Shown here: positions 58,297-64,000 of the stretch, piece after piece
Layout of the letters: every line of letters starts with the position of its first letter
Position numbering within the stretch: position 1 is the stretch's first letter
Origin: Volutella citrinella
Lineage: Eukaryota > Ascomycota > Sordariomycetes > Hypocreales > Nectriaceae
Reading direction: 5' to 3'
Assembly: GCA_034401135.1 (NCBI GenBank)
Contig: JAWZSP010000002.1
Location: forward strand, 4,650,001 to 4,714,000
Length of the DNA stretch: 64,000 bases
Notes under the pieces: model-generated
Databases searched by the model: none
Told to the model about the DNA's origin: nothing
What the model saw: only the letters and a program-made list of their open reading frames with translations
Program-made: the position numbers and the translations under genes

Positions 58297-61200
58297 CTAG
58301 ACACCAGGGGGAGTGAAGCCAGGGAGCTGAGGCCAGTTGCCAAGCTGGGCGGGATCGCCACCGATGCGGACCCAGATGGCGTGCGAGGGCGTCGGTCCAT
58401 CAAGAACAAACATCTGATACCAAGAGGGAGGGCTCACAAAGGCATTAGGAGGAGCCGAAACAAGACACTCGTTGCCGTCGCACGAAAAGGCAGGGAACAG
58501 GGTGCGCTGGCCCATTGTGACGCCGTGGGTAGACCCAACCGAGGCAATCAGGGAAACACGCATGTTGGCCAGGCCCTGGGCCAGCGTGGACGTGATGGTG
58601 AAGGCATACGAGCCGCCATACGCCCAGTCGCGCTCTGTGGACGTAAAGGTGGGCTGGGCGGCGCCCGAGAGCAGGTAGTCGGGGACAAAGTACTCGATGC
58701 GCTTCTCCTGCGGGTGCTTGCCCTGGTCCTGCGGGTCGGAGCCCGAGACGAGGATCTTGCCATCGCTGAGGAGCACCGTCTCGGAGTGGTACATGCGAGC
58801 GATGGTGGTGTTGGCCAGGACCGTCATGCGCTGGCCCAGCGGCTTGGTCGGGTCGTACATGACGGCGTTGAGGTTGGCGTTGTCGGCGAGGCCGAAGCCA
58901 CCGCGACCGACTTGGGCGCCGTTCTGGATGAGGTAGCGGCCGTCAGGGAGGGCAGTCATGCAGGACATGACGCGTTTGGAGGGCTATGAAGTTAGCAGGA
59001 CTCATTTTAGCGTCGATATGCGTAGACTTACCATTCTCTCGATAGTCCACTGAGCACCAGGAGTCTCGGGCTCGATGATGACACAGTTGTCGAGGGCATC
59101 GTTACCGGGCTCGTGGGTGGTGCCGCCGCAGACGAGGATCTGCAAAGGATCAGAGTACGGGGCATGTTGGGGCATGATCATCATGGTTCCCTGGAGGGGG
59201 TAGTTGCGGCCGGTCAGGGGATTGTTGAAGGAGCCGGGCATGTCGGGCAGCTGGCGGACCGTCTGGAAGTCGACCTGCGAGATGATGCGCGACTCGTTGA
59301 ACTGGGTGAAGAAGATGCCGCCGCCGGGAAGGATGGCCATGAAGGGATACGAGTTTGTGCGACCAATGGCCTCAGCACGGGCGAGGTAGTCGAGATACGT
59401 CGACTCAGTCACACCAGCAGGATGAGGCAGCACCTCGGCCGTGGGCACGATGGGCGCGTCGGAGCCAGACTCGCCGCCCATGGCCAGCAGCGACCCATTG
59501 GACAGGACAATGGCAGTCGGGTACCAGCGAGGGTCAAACAGACGCAGCTGGCCGTAGTCCTCCTCCCAGACATTCTTGCCCGTGTTGGCGCCCTGCGGCG
59601 AGTCGGGCGTGAAGAAGCGGATGCCGTAGATGGACTCGGCCGACCAACCACCAATGTTAATCATGCGGCCGGCCTTGTCAGGCAGCGTAAACGACGCCGA
59701 GCAAAAGACATCCGTCTTGAGGGCCAGTTCGCGGTACACGTTGGTCGAGTAGTCAAACTCGAAGGAGCCCGACTGATCCGGGTCCAGCGACGTGCCGTGC
59801 TTCTCGACGAAGATGACCTTGTCGTTGATGCCGACGGAGCTGATGAGGGGCACGAGAGGCGCCGTCGAGAAGTGGTCGTACGTCCCGGCTGCGTTGCCAG
59901 CGGCGTAGTGGAACACGTTGAGGGGGGGACCCGTCCACTCGTAGTAGCTGATGTGGTTTCCGGAGCCGCAAGTGTGTGCTCGGTCTCCGGGACAGGCCAT
60001 TGAGCAGAACGAGTCGGCCTTCCACACGTCGCCGCGGTTCTCGACGGCACGCAGGTCGCCGCAGACACACTGGCGGCCGTACTCGACACCGCCGGCCGAG
60101 AGACCAAACTTCTGGCACCGCAGCAGACAGCTCTCAATCGTCATGTTGCTGGTGGCGTAGTTGGGCGCGTCTTCCCACAGCCACTGGAGGAGGTAGGGGT
60201 TGTTGTTGTCAAAGACGCAGCCCTTGTACTCCCAGTCTCCAGGGAGATCCGTGTCCTTCTTGACGGGGATGGGCCACACAGGGAAGTCACCGTTGGAGTA
60301 GAGCGAGAGGCGGTTGCCGGCGCCGCACATTTGCGTGGCATCGCCGCTGCAGGGCATGTTGCACTGGTCCTCGGTGGTTTGGGTGGCGGCGTTGTTTAGT
60401 TCGTTGCCGCAGAAGCATTCTTCAGAGTACTGGGTGCCGGCGACCTTGAAGCCGGCGGCGATGCACCGGCTGATGCATTCGGCGGCCGTGTTTGTGCGGG
60501 AGACGCCGCCGGGGGCACCAGCCATGGCACGGCCAGGAGGGTCGATCCAGCAGCCTTTGTATGACCAACCGGAGGGGAGACCCGAGGTAGAGGGCAGAGC
60601 CGTGGTGGACGAGGAGGTGGAAGTCTCAGCATCTCGAGGTGAAAGGGTTGTTGCAAGGACACTGGATGTAGTAGTCTCTTCCGCGAGTGTGGTAGTTGTC
60701 TCCGGGAGAGTGCTTGTCTCAGCGGTAGTAGTGGTCTCTGGGAGGGTGCTTGTGCCGGAAGCAGACTCAGTAGAGGCAGAACTGGTCTCGGCAGCCGTGG
60801 TGGACTCTGAAGTGGTTGCCCCAGTGGTAGCGGAAGCAGAAGTCACCCCAGCACTGGTAGAGGTCGACTCCCCAGCAGTGGTGCTTGTCTCCGTAGTCCC
60901 AGCTGGGGTGGTGGTGGTGTCAACAAGAGTGGTAGACTCTGAGGTGGTGCCCTGAGCAGTGGTAGTACCCTCAGCAGTAGTAGTACCTGCAGCAGTGGTC
61001 GTCTCAGCAGCAGTGGTGGACTCTGATGTGGTACCTCCAGCAGTGGTTGTCTCAGCAAGAGTGCTGGACTCGGACGTGGTACCCTCAGCAGTGGTGGTAC
61101 CTCCAACAGTGGTAGAGTCAACAGTTGTACCCTCAGCAGTAGTAGTTGTGCCAAGAACAGTGCTCGTCACCTCAGTCGAAGACTCAGCCTCACTGCTCGC

Positions 61201-62487
61201 AACAGAAGCAGAAGTCGACGTTGCCACAGCCGTCGTAGCTCCAGACGTCTCTTCACCAAGCCTATACCCAGAGAGAAGGCTGGAGCCGCCGCAGTACTGG
61301 GTAGCATCGCCAAGACACTTCATGTTGCACCCGCTGGAGACGACGCCGCCGCCACCGTTGGCATACTCGTTGCCGCAGAAGCACTCGCCGGCATACTCTG
61401 TGCCTGCCAAGCTGAAGCCCGCGTCGCTACATGCAGCAACGCACCGCTCGTTGGTCATCCTCTCGGCGCCACCGGGCAGAAAGATCTGATGGCCCAGGGT
61501 GCGGCCACCCGTGCCCTCTCTGGGAAGGTCGTTAGCTGTGCGTTCTAGATCGAGATAGACGGATGCACGATGAGGGGAGCAGACTTACTCGATGCAGCCG
61601 ACATATGTCCAGCCAGGGATCTTGGGGGGGCCCTCGGGCTCGGGCTCGGCCTGCCAGTCCGAGTCCACAAAGACGGAGAGCCTGTTGCTGGCGCCACACT
61701 TGCTGGTTGCATCGCCAGGGCAGTCCATGGAGCAGTCGGCATCGGATTCCTTGGCGGGAGGCTCATTGTTACCGCAGACTCGGGAGCGTTAGCACATGCA
61801 GATGTCGTGAGAGGGGGGGAAGGGATGACTTACAGCACTCGACGCCATACTCGACGCCGGCATACCTGAACTTGCGCTCCTGGCAGAACTCGATGCACGT
61901 CTCCTGGGTCATGGCCTCGCTGTCGGCGTAGTAGGCCCCAGGGAGGACGCGGTTGCCCACATCGTCCGCGTAGCAGCCGGCGTAGTCCCACCCGGTGACC
62001 AAGGGGGCGGCCAGGCGGTTCGTGAAGACGGTGAGCTTATCAGTATCGCCGCACGGCTCGCCGTCGTCACCAGAGCACGGCATCGTGCAGTTGCCGTCGT
62101 CCACTTTAGGATTGGGGACCTTGTCGCCACAAACTGCAGGTTCCGTCCCGCGTCAGTTCACGTTTCGATATCGATGCAAGCGATTCGTCGTTGATTCAAC
62201 TTACAGCACTCGACCGAGAACTCCATGCTGGCGTACGCATAGCCCAGCCCGTCGCAGTGCTTGATGCACGCCTCGGCCGTCAACTTGGACGTATCATAGC
62301 GGAGAGCCTCGACGGGAGCGCGCTCCTCGACGCTGTGGTTGAAGCAGCCAATGTAGCCCCAGCCCTGCTTGGGCTTCTCGGGTGGCGTCAGGTCTCTGCC
62401 GGCGATGCTGCCCGCCAGAGAAGGCGGGAACAGCGCTGCGGCGAGCACCAGGCCGACGGCAGCCATCCTGGAGACGGCAGCGGCCAT
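58297..62487 (-). CDS. Secreted five-WSC glyoxal/galactose oxidase-like protein (AA5), 1315 aa
   Basis: Predicted secreted copper-radical oxidase making hydrogen peroxide at the cell wall. Exons 62487-62205, 62133-61834, 61778-61589, 61519-59032 and 58983-58297; introns 71, 55, 69 and 48 bp, all in phase. A signal-like N-terminus precedes five WSC domains (starting [44 protein letters not shown] and [11 protein letters not shown]), each with the usual C-F-C-G or C-V-C-G core. Introns 1-3 fall in or beside the WSC units. A Thr/Ser-rich repeat linker (about residues 340-510) separates WSC3 from WSC4. The oxidase domain shows the Cys of the Cys-Tyr cofactor ([19 protein letters not shown]), its partner Tyr in [14 protein letters not shown], the axial Tyr-His in [15 protein letters not shown] and the second His in [10 protein letters not shown]. 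There is no GPI signal; the protein ends in the DUF1929-type domain. Confidence 0.92.
60650..61200 (-). repeat. Intragenic Thr/Ser-rich tandem repeats
   Basis: Imperfect repeats of about 8-16 codons inside the WSC-oxidase gene, of the type [11 protein letters not shown] / [12 protein letters not shown], forming a mucin-like linker likely to be O-glycosylated. Copies differ by base changes and small indels. Confidence 0.8.
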
Positions 62488-64000
62488 GGACTCAAAGGGG
62501 GTGTGTGAGTGGGCAAACAAGACGGGATTGGGGAAGAGGATGAAACGAGTGGTCCTGCGGGCGCAAACAAAAGGGTGTTGTGCTTTGTGCGGGTTTCCTT
62601 ACAGAGAGAGAAGAGGGAAAACACTAAGAACAAAGAGCAAATATATCTCCAAGGCGCCCCCCAGCTGGGCCAGCCCAGTCAATGGCACAGCGATAATTCC
62701 CTCTGCATCTTCCCCCCCCGCGCCGCCGCTTATCCGTCCAAATCGACCCATTCTCCAATGGCTGGGACGAGCCGGGCCAAAGGGCTGAACAAGTCGCAAA
62801 GCCATTCCGTCCATTGTCTTCAATGACAGGGCCAGCGAGGCGAGAGCGCGGAACGAGACGGCGGGGGGAGGGGACCCTCCGAACCCTGAGTCTGAGCTGA
62901 ACCCTCCTCGTTTCCACTTCCCCCTCACGGCGTGAGATACCAAGGATACCAAGAGGCAATAGTCGTGAGCAGGTCCATCTTGGCTCGACGTGAAGGATAG
63001 TCATAGCAGAGAAAGGGGGGGTGTGGTGTGTGTGAGGTCGGTCATCATGCTGTTGGGGTTACGGTGCATGACGCACAAAGCCGACGACGGTGCGTGCTGC
63101 TCAGGGGGAGCGACGAGCACGGCAGACGAGCAAGGCAGGGATCGGCGGGCTACGACTCAAACTAGGTGCGATAACAGAGGGAAACCCTGCCGCGCATCCT
63201 CTCGACGTGTGTGTGTGTGCCAATACATCTAGAACCCCCCACGCGGGCCATGTGTGGCTGCAAAGGGTCCAAGCCCGGAGGCTTTTTTTTTCTGGGGCGG
63301 CTGCTTTTCTGGCTAAAGCATCTCTCGTCTTACTTACATGGACGACAAGAGCGGGCGGCGAATGCGCCGCGTGGACGCATGGCGCGAGCCCAGATGCGCC
63401 GCCCTGCACTCACCGAGCAGTCGAGGGGGACCTTGGCCACGGACCTCGACGACGTGGCGCCTGCATTGTGCATCTGCCTGCGGTCGGCTACTCATGATAA
63501 GATTGATTCCCATGATGAGGGCGACTAGGGGTGGTGGCGCTGGGTGTTTTGTGCCGGTGGTTAATTGCTGGGGCTGGCTCCAGCTGTCACGGACGGGATT
63601 GGCCTCGCCTCGTTTGTTTCATGCAACAGGGGCTTCTTGTATGCGCCAGGGGCTTTTGAGTATGTAATAGTAGTGCACAGGAGCTGCAGCGTTTGTTGTA
63701 TCCCGAAATGGGACTCTTGGAGCGCTGGGGCAGTATCGTGTCTTACGCCCGCGGGTAGCCGTATCAGGACATCCGGCCGGTGTGCGTGTGAGATACGGGC
63801 TCGGCAATTAGCTACTGGTATCTAGATTCTCACACCGGGCAGACAGGGCGAGGCTGCGGGGACGGATGGCTGGCTGGCTGAATGACTGGGTTACCTGGAC
63901 GGCAGTGGTTGGGATCCGTCGCCGTCGTCGAGTTTGCGTTTGCGCCATCTCAACGGCTGTCCTCGGCCCACACGCCCGCCCACATGCCATTGCCTTCTGC
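62488..64000. other. Promoter region and intergenic to right edge
   Basis: About 1.5 kb. CT-rich and A-rich tracts up to about 62640 fit the WSC-oxidase promoter. Beyond it there are only short frames, including a (GT)n-like run at about 63208-63218. No supported gene. Confidence 0.5.

Noticed and set aside
59113..60003. Long plus-strand frame (about 296 codons) opposite the WSC-oxidase gene
   Set aside because: It is the antisense shadow of a high-GC coding exon: no domain, and Arg/Gly/Val-rich composition, while the minus strand carries clear catalytic motifs.
60959..61489. Val-rich plus-strand frame over the repeat linker
   Set aside because: Reverse reading of the Thr/Ser repeats; periodicity alone keeps it open.

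Overview
The window is a gene-dense stretch of a filamentous ascomycete genome (Pezizomycotina, most likely a Sordariomycete). The reasons are: short GT-AG introns of about 45-80 bp, one GC-AG intron, an intron-containing tRNA-Leu, Zn2Cys6 regulators, fungal NLR-type proteins (NB-ARC/TPR and SesB/NACHT), a yeast-type amino acid permease, WSC-domain secreted enzymes, and a duplicated segment carrying mostly C-to-T and G-to-A changes that look like repeat-induced point mutation (RIP). I cannot name the species.

Layout. 1-8.1 kb: an NB-ARC/TPR NLR cut by the left edge, a cysteine-rich orphan, and a SesB-hydrolase/NACHT NLR, all on the minus strand. 9.1-17.3 kb: an F-box protein, a secreted CAP/PR-1 protein and a large Clr5-ankyrin protein, all plus. 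18.5-26.3 kb: an amino acid permease (+), a secreted GH43 glycosidase (-), a decayed duplicate of the permease 3' end, and a long intronless fungal orphan (+). 26.7-34 kb: two small cysteine-rich secreted proteins flanking a DAL5-like MFS transporter and an M19 dipeptidase, all minus. 35.4-41.8 kb: an FAD amadoriase-like oxidase between two Zn2Cys6 regulators, one of which has an in-frame TAA. 42-48 kb: gene debris (two Hsp70 pieces and a GNAT piece) around an intact short-chain dehydrogenase. 49-58 kb: a medium-chain enoyl reductase with three repeated motifs in its promoter, a 2EXR protein, a secreted double-psi-barrel protein, a third Zn2Cys6 regulator with an in-frame TGA, tRNA-Leu(CAA), and a chimeric truncated aminotransferase. 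58.3-62.5 kb: a 1315-residue secreted protein with five WSC domains and a glyoxal/galactose-oxidase (AA5) module.

How it fits together. The left end is a non-self recognition (NLR) and repeat-protein neighbourhood. The middle is nutrient uptake and breakdown (amino acid permease, ureide or small-acid transporter, dipeptidase, Amadori-compound oxidase) with local regulators. The right end mixes oxidoreductases, secreted proteins and broken genes. No polyketide synthase, NRPS or terpene cyclase is visible, so I do not call a biosynthetic cluster. Exon structures were worked out by hand from splice signals and reading phase. Unresolved junctions are stated in each entry.
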